The notes beneath the pieces are model-generated. The model saw only the letters and a list, made by a program, of their open reading frames with translations, was not told where the DNA came from and did no database searches. Of a stretch of DNA of 64,000 nt, positions 41,597 through 50,171 are shown in pieces. Source of the DNA: Acidobacteriota bacterium (GTDB lineage: Bacteria; Acidobacteriota; Vicinamibacteria; Vicinamibacterales; UBA2999). The stretch's first letter is position 1. The number at the start of each line of letters is the position of its first letter. The translations under genes and the position numbers were made by a program. Where the stretch lies: positions 1 through 64,000 of the forward strand of contig JAGNJW010000009.1 in the NCBI GenBank assembly GCA_018000455.1, in the 5' to 3' direction.

Positions 41597-42808
41597 ATGG
41601 CAAAAGCAACCACTTCCATCCGCGCCGCGCAGCGCGTCCATAGGTTCACCTACGCGATCCGCCAGGTCGTGGCCGAAGCAAAGAAGGTGGAAGCCACTGG
41701 CATGAAGGTGCGCTACCTGAACATCGGCGACCCCAACGCCTTCGGGTTCCTCACGCCGCCCCATCTGGTCGAGGCCGTCGCCAAGGCCATGCGCGACGGC
41801 CACAACGGCTACACCGCGTCGGCAGGCATCGTCTCGGCACGTGAAGCCGCGGCCGCCGACTTCACGGCGCGCGGCGTCGATGTCTCTCCCGACCGCGTGC
41901 TCATCACCTCGGGCACCTCGGAAGGTATCGAGCTCGCACTCACGGCGATCGTCGACGACGGCGAGGATGTGCTGGTGCCGTCGCCCACGTATCCCCTCTA
42001 CACGGCCGTGCTCGCGAAGATCGGCGCCAACCCCGTGTACTACCGCACCGACCCGACGCGCGGCTGGCTGCCGGACCTGGATCACATGGCGCGAGCGGTC
42101 ACAACGAAGACGCGCGCACTCGTGCTCATCGACCCCAACAACCCGACCGGCGCGATCTATCCCGAGGCCGTGCGCCGGCAGCTCATCGCGTTTGCCCTCG
42201 AGCACGGGCTGGTCGTGCTCGCCGACGAGGTCTACGGCGACCTGGGTTTCGATGGAGCGCTGCCGCCGATGGCGGCCCTCGCGCCCGACGCCCCTATCAT
42301 CTCGTACTCGTCGCTCTCGAAAGCCTACCTCGCGCCCGGATGGCGTGCCGGCTGGATGGCCGTCGGCTCGACGCCACGCCTCGACGAGGCACTCGCCGCG
42401 ATCAAGAAGCTCGCCGATGGGCGACTGTGCAGCCCCGGCCCCATGCAACACGCGGTGACGGCGGCACTGACCGGCGATCGCTCGCACCAGGTGGCATTTC
42501 GCCGCGAACTCAAGCTGCGCGCCGACCTGACGGTGACGCGGTTCAACCAGATGCCCGGCATGCACGTGGTGGCGCCGCAAGCCGCTTTCTACGCGATGCC
42601 GCAGGTGACGCTGCCTCCGGGCAAGACCGACGAAGACTTCGTGCTCGGCCTGCTGCGTGCCAAGGGCATCCTCTGCGTGCACGGCTCGGGTTTCGGCTTG
42701 CCCGCCACGGGCGGCTACTTTCGTGTCGTGTTCCTCGCCCCGCCATCCGAGCTGACAGCGATCTACGACGAGGTGGCCGACTTCGCCCGGGGGTTCGCCG
42801 AGGCCTGA
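41597..42808 (+). CDS. PLP-dependent aminotransferase, AspC/AlaA type
   Basis: 403 residues, fold-type I. Conserved blocks: 'KVRYLNIGDPNAFGF', 'GHNGYTASAGIVSARE', 'LITSGTSEGIELAL', 'LIDPNNPTGAIYPE', 'LADEVYGDLGFDG', Schiff-base Lys242 in 'SSLSKAYLAPGWRAGW' and a late Arg in 'GGYFRVVFLAP' for the carboxylate. It matches alanine/aspartate aminotransferase-like enzymes of the 'AlaA' type with ~400 residues. Different from the aminotransferase at 18033. The next gene starts 4 nt after the stop. Confidence 0.9.
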   Translation: MAKATTSIRAAQRVHRFTYAIRQVVAEAKKVEATGMKVRYLNIGDPNAFGFLTPPHLVEAVAKAMRDGHNGYTASAGIVSAREAAAADFTARGVDVSPDRVLITSGTSEGIELALTAIVDDGEDVLVPSPTYPLYTAVLAKIGANPVYYRTDPTRGWLPDLDHMARAVTTKTRALVLIDPNNPTGAIYPEAVRRQLIAFALEHGLVVLADEVYGDLGFDGALPPMAALAPDAPIISYSSLSKAYLAPGWRAGWMAVGSTPRLDEALAAIKKLADGRLCSPGPMQHAVTAALTGDRSHQVAFRRELKLRADLTVTRFNQMPGMHVVAPQAAFYAMPQVTLPPGKTDEDFVLGLLRAKGILCVHGSGFGLPATGGYFRVVFLAPPSELTAIYDEVADFARGFAEA

Positions 42809-42812
42809 TCCG

Positions 42813-44792
42813 GTGCCAGCCCCCTTGCGCCGGCGCGGCGTTCAGACGCTGGCAGCATTCCTGGCCTACATCGCGCTGACCATCGCGATGACGTGGCCGG
42901 TTGCCCGCGGCATCGCGCACGATGTTCCGGCGGATCTGGGCGACGCGCTGCTCAACATGTGGCTGATGGCCTGGGACGCCGAGGCGCTCATGGCGATGGC
43001 GTCTGGTGCGATGGCGTTCGGCGATCTGTGGAACGGCAACATCTTCCATCCCACGCCGCTCAGCCTGACCTTCTCCGAACACCTGCTGCCCCAGGCCGTG
43101 CAGGGCTTGCCGGTCTACCTGGCGACCGGCAACATCGTGCTCGCCTACAACCTGGTGTTCCTCGCGACGTTCGCGCTCTCGGGCCTCGGCATGTTCCTGT
43201 TCGTGCGTGAGTTGACCGGCCAGGCCCGTGTGGCCTTCGTCGCCGGTCTCTTCTACGCGTTCCTGCCGTATCGCCTCGGCCAGTTCCCTCACATTCAGAC
43301 GCTGTCGTCACAGTGGATGCCGTTTGCCCTCTTCGGCATGCGCCGCTATTTCGACACCCGCCGCCTTGCCGCGCTCGCCGGCGGCGCGGTGGCGTTTCTC
43401 GTCCAGGGTCTCTCCACCGGCTACTACCTCTTCTACTTCGCTCCGGTGCTGGCCGCCTACGTGCTGTGGGAGATGACGGTGCGCGGGCTGCTCCGGCACG
43501 TGCCGACCTGGCTCGCAATGGGGGCGGTGGCCGCGGGCGCCGTCGGCGCGATGCTGCCCTTCCTGCTGCCGTACCTCGAGGCGAAGGCCACCTTCGGCCT
43601 GACGCGGCCGTTCGGTGAAGTCCTGGGGCTCTCGGCGGATCTCTACGCCTACATCAACGCACCGCCCCAACTGCACTTCTGGGGCCCGCGGCTCAACGCT
43701 CATCCGCAACCCGAGGGCGATCTCTTCATGGGCGCCGTGCCGTTGGCACTGGCAGCCGCCGCGGTCGCGGTGTGGTCGTGGCGGGCGTGGCGCGCCGGCC
43801 GCGGCCTCGCCGTCGTCGTGGGCACCTCCGATCGGCGCGAGCGCGTGCTGCTCGGCCTCGTCGGCTTCAGCCTCGTCGCCGCGGTCGTGCTGGCAACGAC
43901 CGGCGGCTACACGGGTGAGGTTGGCGGCGTGGCGCTCAGAATCACGAACGTGCGCCGGGCGCTCTTGGTCGTGGCGGTGCTCCTGGCGCTGGCCGTCTGC
44001 TACTCGCCACGCATGCGCATGGCGGTGCGCGCGCACCCTCGCGACCTGACGCCGCTGCTGCTGATGGCGTTCCTGTTCTCTGTCGTCATGTCTCTCGGCC
44101 CGGTGCCGGAGGCCGGCGGCGTGCGCGTGAGCGGCCTCGGCCTCTATGCCTTGTTCTACGAGTGGGTACCGGGCTACGACGGCCTGCGTGTGCCCGCCCG
44201 CTTCGCGATGGTCGCCGCGGTGATGCTGGCGCCGCTCTCGGCCTACGCCCTGGCTCCACTGGCGCGACGGGGACGAGCCGGCACGCTGGCGCTGGGGCTG
44301 ACCGCCACGCTATTCCTCGCCGAGAGCTACGCAGTACCGATGCCCGTGAATCTGACCTGGAACACCGGGCCGCGCTACGAAACGCCGTGGGGCGCCGTCT
44401 ACCGCCTCAACGAGGGTCCGCTCGCCTACCGGCACTTGCTCAACATGCCGCCGGCCACGATCGTGCTGGAACTGCCCTTCGGCGATGCCGGCTGGGATCT
44501 GCGCTACGTCTACTACGCGGGCCTGCACGGGAAGCGCATCGTGAACGGCTACAGCGGCTACTTCCCGGACGGCTACCGCGCGCGGGCCGCGCGCCTGTCG
44601 GCCATGTGGAGCGACCTTGACGCGGCCTGGACGGCCATCGCCAGTTCTGGCGCCACGCACGTGCTGGTCCACGAACGCGCGTTCCGGGCGCCGGAAGGCG
44701 CCGCCGTTTCTGCATGGCTCGACGCCACTGGCGCCAAGCGCACCGCGGCGTTCGACGACGGCGACATGCTGTTCGCGCTGCCGTCGCCCTGA
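42813..44792 (+). CDS. Polytopic membrane protein, GT-C-like (paralog B)
   Basis: 659 residues, GTG start at 42813. About 12-13 helices then a soluble tail of ~170 residues. Shares with paralog A 'TWPVARGIAHDVPADLGDAL' in the first loop, 'FSEHLLPQAVQGLPVYLATG', 'EWVPGYDGLRVPARFAMVAA', and 'LELPFGDAGWDLRYVYYAGL' then 'RIVNGYSGYFPDGY'. The conserved acidic loop and the C-terminal 'LPFGD...NGYSG' block probably mark the active site or the lipid-linked sugar site. Translationally close to the aminotransferase but not obviously related to it. Function inferred only from shape. Confidence 0.75.
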   Translation: MPAPLRRRGVQTLAAFLAYIALTIAMTWPVARGIAHDVPADLGDALLNMWLMAWDAEALMAMASGAMAFGDLWNGNIFHPTPLSLTFSEHLLPQAVQGLPVYLATGNIVLAYNLVFLATFALSGLGMFLFVRELTGQARVAFVAGLFYAFLPYRLGQFPHIQTLSSQWMPFALFGMRRYFDTRRLAALAGGAVAFLVQGLSTGYYLFYFAPVLAAYVLWEMTVRGLLRHVPTWLAMGAVAAGAVGAMLPFLLPYLEAKATFGLTRPFGEVLGLSADLYAYINAPPQLHFWGPRLNAHPQPEGDLFMGAVPLALAAAAVAVWSWRAWRAGRGLAVVVGTSDRRERVLLGLVGFSLVAAVVLATTGGYTGEVGGVALRITNVRRALLVVAVLLALAVCYSPRMRMAVRAHPRDLTPLLLMAFLFSVVMSLGPVPEAGGVRVSGLGLYALFYEWVPGYDGLRVPARFAMVAAVMLAPLSAYALAPLARRGRAGTLALGLTATLFLAESYAVPMPVNLTWNTGPRYETPWGAVYRLNEGPLAYRHLLNMPPATIVLELPFGDAGWDLRYVYYAGLHGKRIVNGYSGYFPDGYRARAARLSAMWSDLDAAWTAIASSGATHVLVHERAFRAPEGAAVSAWLDATGAKRTAAFDDGDMLFALPSP

Positions 44793-44892
44793 ACCCCCCG
44801 CCGGGGCGGCACCGGCGCGTCCCCGAACGCCGGCGGCATGCTAGGCTCGTCGCCGATCCGGCCTGCCCATACGGATCAGATGGAGGCTTCCG

Positions 44893-47040
44893 ATGGCTCA
44901 CCTGCGTCTCACTTCGACGGTGCTCGGTCTGGGTGGCGCCGCGGTCGGTGCGGTGCTGCTCGTCGTGGCGCTGGCGGCGCAAACGCCGCCCGTGGCCATT
45001 GACGCCGATGACATCGGCGGCGTGGTGACCGGTCCCAAGGGGCCCGAAGCGGGGGTCTGGGTCATCGCCGAGACGCGCGACCTGGGCGTACGCTTCATCA
45101 AGAGCGTCGTCACCGACGATCGCGGCCGCTACGTCGTGCCCGACCTGCCGCCGGCCAGCTATCAGGTATGGGCCCGCGGCTACGGCCTCGTCGACAGCGC
45201 CAAGGCCTCGAGCCGGCCCGGGCAGCACGTGAACATCACGGCCGTGCCGGCGCCGTCACCGGCCGCGGCGGCCGAGTACTACCCGGCCATCTACTGGTAC
45301 TCGATGCTCGCGATTCCCGCCGCGAGCGAGTTCGGCACGCATCCGGGCATCAACAAGAACCTCACGCAGACGGCGTGGCTCGACGGCATGAAGAGCAACG
45401 GCTGCGTCGGCTGTCACCAGCTCGGACAGAAATCCACGCGCACGATCCCAGCCGCCTTCGGCTCGTTTGCCTCTGGCGCCGACGCCTGGCGACGCCGCGT
45501 GCAGGCCGGCCAGTCGGGCCAGATGATGCTCGGCCAGTTGAACGGGCTCGGCAGCCGCGCCTTTGAGCTCTACGGCGACTGGACGGACCGCGTCGCCAAG
45601 GGCGAGCTGCCGTTTGCCACGCCGCCGCGCCCGCAAGGCGTCGAGCGCAACGTCGTCGTGACGCTGCGCGACTGGATGAGCGAGAAGCACTACCTGCACG
45701 ACCTCATCGCGAGCGATCGCCGCAACCCGACGGTGAACGCCTACGGCCCGATCTACGGCTCGCCCGAATACAGTTCAGACAACCTGCCGGTGCTCGATCC
45801 GGTGAAGAACACGGCCACCGTCTACCAGGCGCCGGTGCGCGATCCCGAGATGCCGCTCAGCCTCGGGCCGGGACATGCCGCGGGCCTCACGGCCCTGCAG
45901 CCGTCGGCCTACTGGGGCGAGGAGGCCATCTGGGACACGCGTGTCAACAACCACAACTCGATGTTCGACGGGCGCGGACGCCTCTGGCTCGCCGCCGCTG
46001 TCCGCGGACCGGAGAACCCGGCGTTCTGCCGCGAGGGCTCGGACCATCCGTCGGCGAAGCTCTTCCCGCTCACGCGGGCGGCGCGGCACCTCTCGATGCT
46101 CGATCCGAGAACGGGCAAGTACACCTTCGTCGACACCTGTTACGGCACGCACCATCCGCAATTCGGCTACGACGCGAACGACACGTTGTGGACCAGCGGC
46201 GGCGGTCCGGTGGTGGGCTGGCTCGACACCAGGAAGTTCGACGCGACTGGCGATGCCGCCGCGTCACAGGGCTGGACGGCACTCGTCCTCGATACCAACG
46301 GCAACGGCAGGCGCGATGCCTACGTGGAACCAGATGAGGCCGTGGATCCAGCCAAGGACAAGCGCGTCAACGCCGGCTTCTACGCCGTGATGCCGAGCCC
46401 GGTGGATGGCTCGGTGTGGGGTTCGTTTCGCGGGCGCGTGAGCGGTGTCGTGCGTCTGGCTCCCGGCGCAAACCCGCCAGCGACGGCACTGGCCGAGATC
46501 TACAACGTGCCGCTGCCAGGCTTCGGCGTGCGCGGTGCGGATATCGATGCCAAGGGCGTGGTGTGGGTGTCGCTCGGGAGCGGGCACCTCGGCAGCTTCG
46601 ACCGCACCAAGTGCAAGGCGCCGCTCAACGGGCCCAAGGCCACCGGCGATCACTGCCCCGAAGGGTGGACGTTCCATCGGTATCCGGGGCCGGGCTTCCG
46701 CGGCCTCGGCGACAACAGCGCCGAGTCGAGCTACTACACGTGGGTCGACCAGCACGACACGTTCGGCTTGGGGCGCGACGTGCCGATGTCGACCGGCAAC
46801 CTGAACGACGGCCTCCTCGCCCTCAAGGACGGCAAGATGGTGGTGCTGCGCGTGCCCTACCCGATGGGGTTCTACGCCAAGGGCTTCGACGGCCGCATCG
46901 ACGATTCGAAGGCCGGGTGGAAGGGTCGCGGCCTGTGGGCCGCCAATGGCGATCGCACGCCGTGGCTCATCGAGGGCGGCAAGGGCACTCGACCGCTCGC
47001 GGCGCACTTCCAGCTACGTCCCGACCCGCTGGCGAAGTAG
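44893..47040 (+). CDS. Secreted one-heme c-type cytochrome with carboxypeptidase-regulatory and propeller domains
   Basis: 715 residues, TGGAGG before the ATG, signal helix 'VGAVLLVVALAAQ'. Residues ~40-100 are a carboxypeptidase-regulatory-like beta-sandwich ('GGVVTGPKGPEAGVWVIAET', 'VVTDDRGRYVVPDLP'). 'NGCVGCHQLGQKSTR' (~170) is a CxxCH heme c site. The rest is beta-rich with propeller-like blades ('SMFDGRGRLWLAAAVRG', 'FGVRGADIDAKGVVWVSLGS'). One heme plus a propeller is typical of secreted Acidobacterial oxidoreductase-like proteins; the substrate is unknown. A TAGGCT -10 (44842-44847) and a 45-nt leader contrast with the leaderless genes. Confidence 0.85.
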   Translation: MAHLRLTSTVLGLGGAAVGAVLLVVALAAQTPPVAIDADDIGGVVTGPKGPEAGVWVIAETRDLGVRFIKSVVTDDRGRYVVPDLPPASYQVWARGYGLVDSAKASSRPGQHVNITAVPAPSPAAAAEYYPAIYWYSMLAIPAASEFGTHPGINKNLTQTAWLDGMKSNGCVGCHQLGQKSTRTIPAAFGSFASGADAWRRRVQAGQSGQMMLGQLNGLGSRAFELYGDWTDRVAKGELPFATPPRPQGVERNVVVTLRDWMSEKHYLHDLIASDRRNPTVNAYGPIYGSPEYSSDNLPVLDPVKNTATVYQAPVRDPEMPLSLGPGHAAGLTALQPSAYWGEEAIWDTRVNNHNSMFDGRGRLWLAAAVRGPENPAFCREGSDHPSAKLFPLTRAARHLSMLDPRTGKYTFVDTCYGTHHPQFGYDANDTLWTSGGGPVVGWLDTRKFDATGDAAASQGWTALVLDTNGNGRRDAYVEPDEAVDPAKDKRVNAGFYAVMPSPVDGSVWGSFRGRVSGVVRLAPGANPPATALAEIYNVPLPGFGVRGADIDAKGVVWVSLGSGHLGSFDRTKCKAPLNGPKATGDHCPEGWTFHRYPGPGFRGLGDNSAESSYYTWVDQHDTFGLGRDVPMSTGNLNDGLLALKDGKMVVLRVPYPMGFYAKGFDGRIDDSKAGWKGRGLWAANGDRTPWLIEGGKGTRPLAAHFQLRPDPLAK

Positions 47041-47066
47041 ACGCCGATTCGTCTCGCGCGAGACCG

Positions 47067-49448
47067 CTAGCGACAGCGCGCGAGTTCGCTGCGATTGAAC
47101 TCGAGCATCTGCTTGCGAATCGCGGTCAGGGGCACGCGCTCGTTGGCGGCCTCCAAAATGTCGGCAGCACGCTGAAACGCGGCACACGCCGCCCGAGGGT
47201 TGTCGGTGCGCTGGTAGTAGTCGCCCTGGTGGCCGAGGACCTCCGCGAAGTCGGGTTCCATCGTGGGCGCCAGTGTGCCGTTCGCCTGCATCTGTTCGTA
47301 GAGGGACACCGCCCGCTCGAGGGCAGTCCTGGCGCCCGCGTAGTCGCCCCGGCGCGCCAGGATCGTGCCGAAGCGGCCCTTCGACAGGGCCAGTCGTTCC
47401 CGGGCGCGCACGTTGTCGGGATCGGCGGCCAGCACCTGCTCGCGCATCTCGGTGGACGTGCGGAAGTAGTCGATCGCCGCGGCCTGGCTGCCCGTGTTGT
47501 AAAGGGCCGAGGCCAATTGCCCGGCGGAGGTGGCCACGTCGAGGCGGGCGATCTGGTCGTCGGGTTGTGCCGCCAGGATCGCCTGGGCGATTCGCAGCGA
47601 CTCGCGCGCGTGCCCAGGTCCGCGATCGGCGTCGCCGCGCTTGATGAAGACGTCGGACGTGTAGAGTTCCATGAGCCCGACCTCGCGCGGCGGCAGTCCG
47701 TCGGCGGCCACGGCACGGGTGAAGTGGGCACGCACCCGATCGAAATGCTGCAAGGCCGCGTCCTGATCGACGCCCATCACCGACCGGCCCTCGGCGAACC
47801 ACGCCAGGGCCCGCGCATCGAGCGCGACCGGGGTGTTGGGCGCGATCGCCAGGCTCTGCTCGGCCCGTGCGACGGCCGACGCCGCCAGTTGCACCGCCGC
47901 GTCGCGGTCGTCGTTCTGCAGCGCGAAGTCCGATCGGCGCCGGTGCAGCGTCGATGCGTCGACGAGCAGACCGGCATCGTCGGGCGCCAGCGCCAGCGCG
48001 CGCGCCATCAGACGTTCCGCCTCCTCGAACCGGCGCGCCGCGGCCGCCCGGTCGCCCAGGTTGGCGGCCAGGGCATCGCCCTGAATCGCCGCCAGCTGTG
48101 CATAGGAGTTCGCCAGCTCACGTAACAGCGGCACGTTGTCGCCGACGTCCCGGGACACGGCTTCCAGATACGAGAGGGTGTCGTCGATCAGCATCTTTCT
48201 GAGCGGCAACGTGGCCGGGATCCGCTCCAGCTTCGGCTGGATGTCGAAGACCACGGCGTGCACCAGTTGCCGCGCATCCTCGAAGCGCCGCTCCGCGACC
48301 CTTGCCTGCCTCGTGACGACTCCGGCACCCACCGCCACCGCCACCATCAGCGCCGCCGCCGTGGCCGTGAGCGCCTTGTTGCGGCGCGCGAACCGCGTGA
48401 GCACGTACCAGGTGCTGGGTGGCACGGCGGTGACGGGCCGGCCCTCGAGCCACCGGCCCAGATCGGCGTCGAGTTCGCCCACCGACTGGTAGCGGTCGGC
48501 AGGCGCCTTGGCCAGCGCCTTCAGCGTGACGGCGTCGAGGTCGCGAGGCACGTTGGGCGCAAGGCGACTCGGAGCAGGCGGCGCCGTATCGAGCACGAGT
48601 CGCATCGCCTCTTCCAGCGACGCCTCGGGCCGATACTGCGGATTGGTGCCGGTCAACACCTCAAAGAGCAGCGTGCCAAGCGCGTAGATATCGGAGGTGA
48701 GCGCCAGCGGCTCGCCGCGCAGCTGTTCCGGACTCGCGCAGGCAAGCGACATCGGGTGCATCACAGTGGCCGTATCGGCGGTGAGCGTAGCGGCCTGAAC
48801 GATCTGCGCGATGCCGAAGTCGAGCACGCGGACCTGACCGTCGGGCCGAACGACCACGTTGCCGGGCTTGATGTCGCGGTGCAGCACCAGACGCTGGTGG
48901 GCGTAGAGAATCGCGGCGCATACCTCCCGGAACAAGCGCACACGCTCGACGGTGGACAGCCGGTGGTCGCGGCAGTAGGCGGTGATGGGAGTGCCTTCAG
49001 CCAGCTCCATCACCAGATAGCGACGTCCCGCCGACACACCACCATCCACCAGCCGCACGATGTTTGGGTGATCGAGCCCGCCGAGAATTTCGCGTTCCTT
49101 GATGAAGCGGCGCTGCGCCTCGGGCGCGAAGACGCGATCGGCGGCCACCTTGAGCGCCAGATGCCGCGACACCTCCCGATCGGCGCGCTCCACCCGGTAC
49201 ACGGTGCCCATGCCGCCCCGGCCCAGTTCCGTCAGCAGGCGATACGGCCCCACCATGGCACCGGGCTCGAACGCCCGGCGTTGGTCTTCGAGCAGCGGCG
49301 GCGCGGCGTCAAGTGCGGCGAGAAGCGACGCCACCTCGCGTCGCACTTCGGCGTTCAGTGCCCGAAGCAGCGACGCGCGCTCCTCCGCAGCCGCCTCCTG
49401 TACGCGCGCGAACTCGCGCTTCACCGTGGCCCAGGTGGCGGCGTCCAT
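47067..49448 (-). CDS. Hanks-type Ser/Thr protein kinase, one TM segment, TPR C-terminus (module 3)
   Basis: 793 residues. Helical cap (~1-60), kinase domain (~68-345) with glycine loop 'LGRGGMG' (75-81), Lys100 in 'LALKVA', 'HRDIKPGN' (190-197) and 'DFG' (210-212), so catalytically complete. TM helix 'ALTATAAALMVAVAVGAGVV' (~355-375). The distal part has TPR-like pairs ('AARRFEEAERLMARALALAP', 'ALERAVSLYEQMQA'). The start codon shares one base with the stop of the upstream sigma gene (TGATG), so they are translationally coupled. Same architecture as modules 1 and 2, but no fibre gene is next to it. Confidence 0.92.
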   Translation of the reverse strand: MDAATWATVKREFARVQEAAAEERASLLRALNAEVRREVASLLAALDAAPPLLEDQRRAFEPGAMVGPYRLLTELGRGGMGTVYRVERADREVSRHLALKVAADRVFAPEAQRRFIKEREILGGLDHPNIVRLVDGGVSAGRRYLVMELAEGTPITAYCRDHRLSTVERVRLFREVCAAILYAHQRLVLHRDIKPGNVVVRPDGQVRVLDFGIAQIVQAATLTADTATVMHPMSLACASPEQLRGEPLALTSDIYALGTLLFEVLTGTNPQYRPEASLEEAMRLVLDTAPPAPSRLAPNVPRDLDAVTLKALAKAPADRYQSVGELDADLGRWLEGRPVTAVPPSTWYVLTRFARRNKALTATAAALMVAVAVGAGVVTRQARVAERRFEDARQLVHAVVFDIQPKLERIPATLPLRKMLIDDTLSYLEAVSRDVGDNVPLLRELANSYAQLAAIQGDALAANLGDRAAAARRFEEAERLMARALALAPDDAGLLVDASTLHRRRSDFALQNDDRDAAVQLAASAVARAEQSLAIAPNTPVALDARALAWFAEGRSVMGVDQDAALQHFDRVRAHFTRAVAADGLPPREVGLMELYTSDVFIKRGDADRGPGHARESLRIAQAILAAQPDDQIARLDVATSAGQLASALYNTGSQAAAIDYFRTSTEMREQVLAADPDNVRARERLALSKGRFGTILARRGDYAGARTALERAVSLYEQMQANGTLAPTMEPDFAEVLGHQGDYYQRTDNPRAACAAFQRAADILEAANERVPLTAIRKQMLEFNRSELARCR

Positions 49449-50029
49449 CAGCGGGGCGTCACCGGTGGCGCGACTCCGGCGTCGCCAAGCCGCCGCGAGA
49501 GCCAGGCGCGGGCCACCGTCCAGTCGCGACTGACCGTCTGCGGTGACACGCCCAGCACGTCGGCGGTTTCATCGAGCGTCAGCCCGCCGAAGTAGCGCAG
49601 CTCGACCATCCGCGCGAGGTCCCCGTCCATCTCGGCTAGACCCTCAAGGGCCTGGTTCAGGGCCAGCACGTCGAGATCGGGCTCGATCGCGATCTGCACG
49701 GCCAGATCGAGATCCTCGTGGACGGCCCCGGCCCCGCGCTTGCCCGTGAGGCGTCGGCGCGCCTGATCGACCAGGATGCGCCGCATGGCATTGGCCGCCG
49801 CGCCGAAGAAGTGCGCCCGCCCGTTCCAGTCGATGCGAGTCTGGTCGACGAGCCGCAGGTAGGCCTCGTGCACGAGCGCGCTCGTCTCCAGCAGATGGCC
49901 CGGCCGCTCGCCCCGCAGCAGGTGCGCGGCAATCGACCGCATCTCGCCGTAGACCTTTGGCACGAGCTCGTCGAAGGCGCCGCGGTCGCCGGCGCGCCAT
50001 CGGCTGAGCAATTCCGTGATGTCGGCCAT
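49448..50029 (-). CDS. ECF-family RNA polymerase sigma factor (module 3)
   Basis: 193 residues from the ATG at 50029 ('MADITELLSRWRAGDRGAFD'). Region 2: 'EMRSIAAHLLRGERPGHLLE', 'LVHEAYLRLVDQTRIDWNG', 'FFGAAANAMRRILVDQARRR'. Region 4: 'VELRYFGGLTLDETADVLGV' with 'SPQTVSRDWTVARAWLSRRL'. It is of the same kinase-linked class as the other two. Preceded by TGCTACGAT at 10-nt spacing, so its mRNA is probably leaderless. An in-frame start at 50083 adds 18 residues from the promoter and is rejected. The N-terminus is nearly identical to a remnant at 52639. Confidence 0.92.
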   Translation of the reverse strand: MADITELLSRWRAGDRGAFDELVPKVYGEMRSIAAHLLRGERPGHLLETSALVHEAYLRLVDQTRIDWNGRAHFFGAAANAMRRILVDQARRRLTGKRGAGAVHEDLDLAVQIAIEPDLDVLALNQALEGLAEMDGDLARMVELRYFGGLTLDETADVLGVSPQTVSRDWTVARAWLSRRLGDAGVAPPVTPR

Positions 50030-50039
50030 CGGCGCCGAG

Positions 50040-50048
50040 ATCGTAGCA
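50040..50048 (-). promoter_or_regulatory. Extended -10 TGCTACGAT for sigma gene 3, leaderless spacing
   Basis: On the minus strand TGC-TACGAT ends 10 nt before the ATG at 50029, the same distance as for the aminotransferase at 18033 and nuoG. No ribosome site. Confidence 0.6.
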
Positions 50049-50128
50049 CCGGGCCCGGCGAAAACGGGCGCTGTGTGCGCCACGCTCAGGTGACCCCCTT
50101 CTGGCCGCGCTTCCGTCCCCGGCGTCCG

Positions 50129-50151
50129 GGCCCCCGAGGGTGTTGGGGGCC
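50129..50151 (-). terminator. Hairpin after the 758-residue secreted protein gene
   Basis: GGCCCCC (50129-50135) and GGGGGCC (50145-50151), 7-bp stem, 9-nt loop, 21 nt beyond the minus-strand stop at 50172. No clear U-tract, so moderate support. Confidence 0.45.
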
Positions 50152-50171
50152 ACCGTTGCCGCCGTGCCTCC

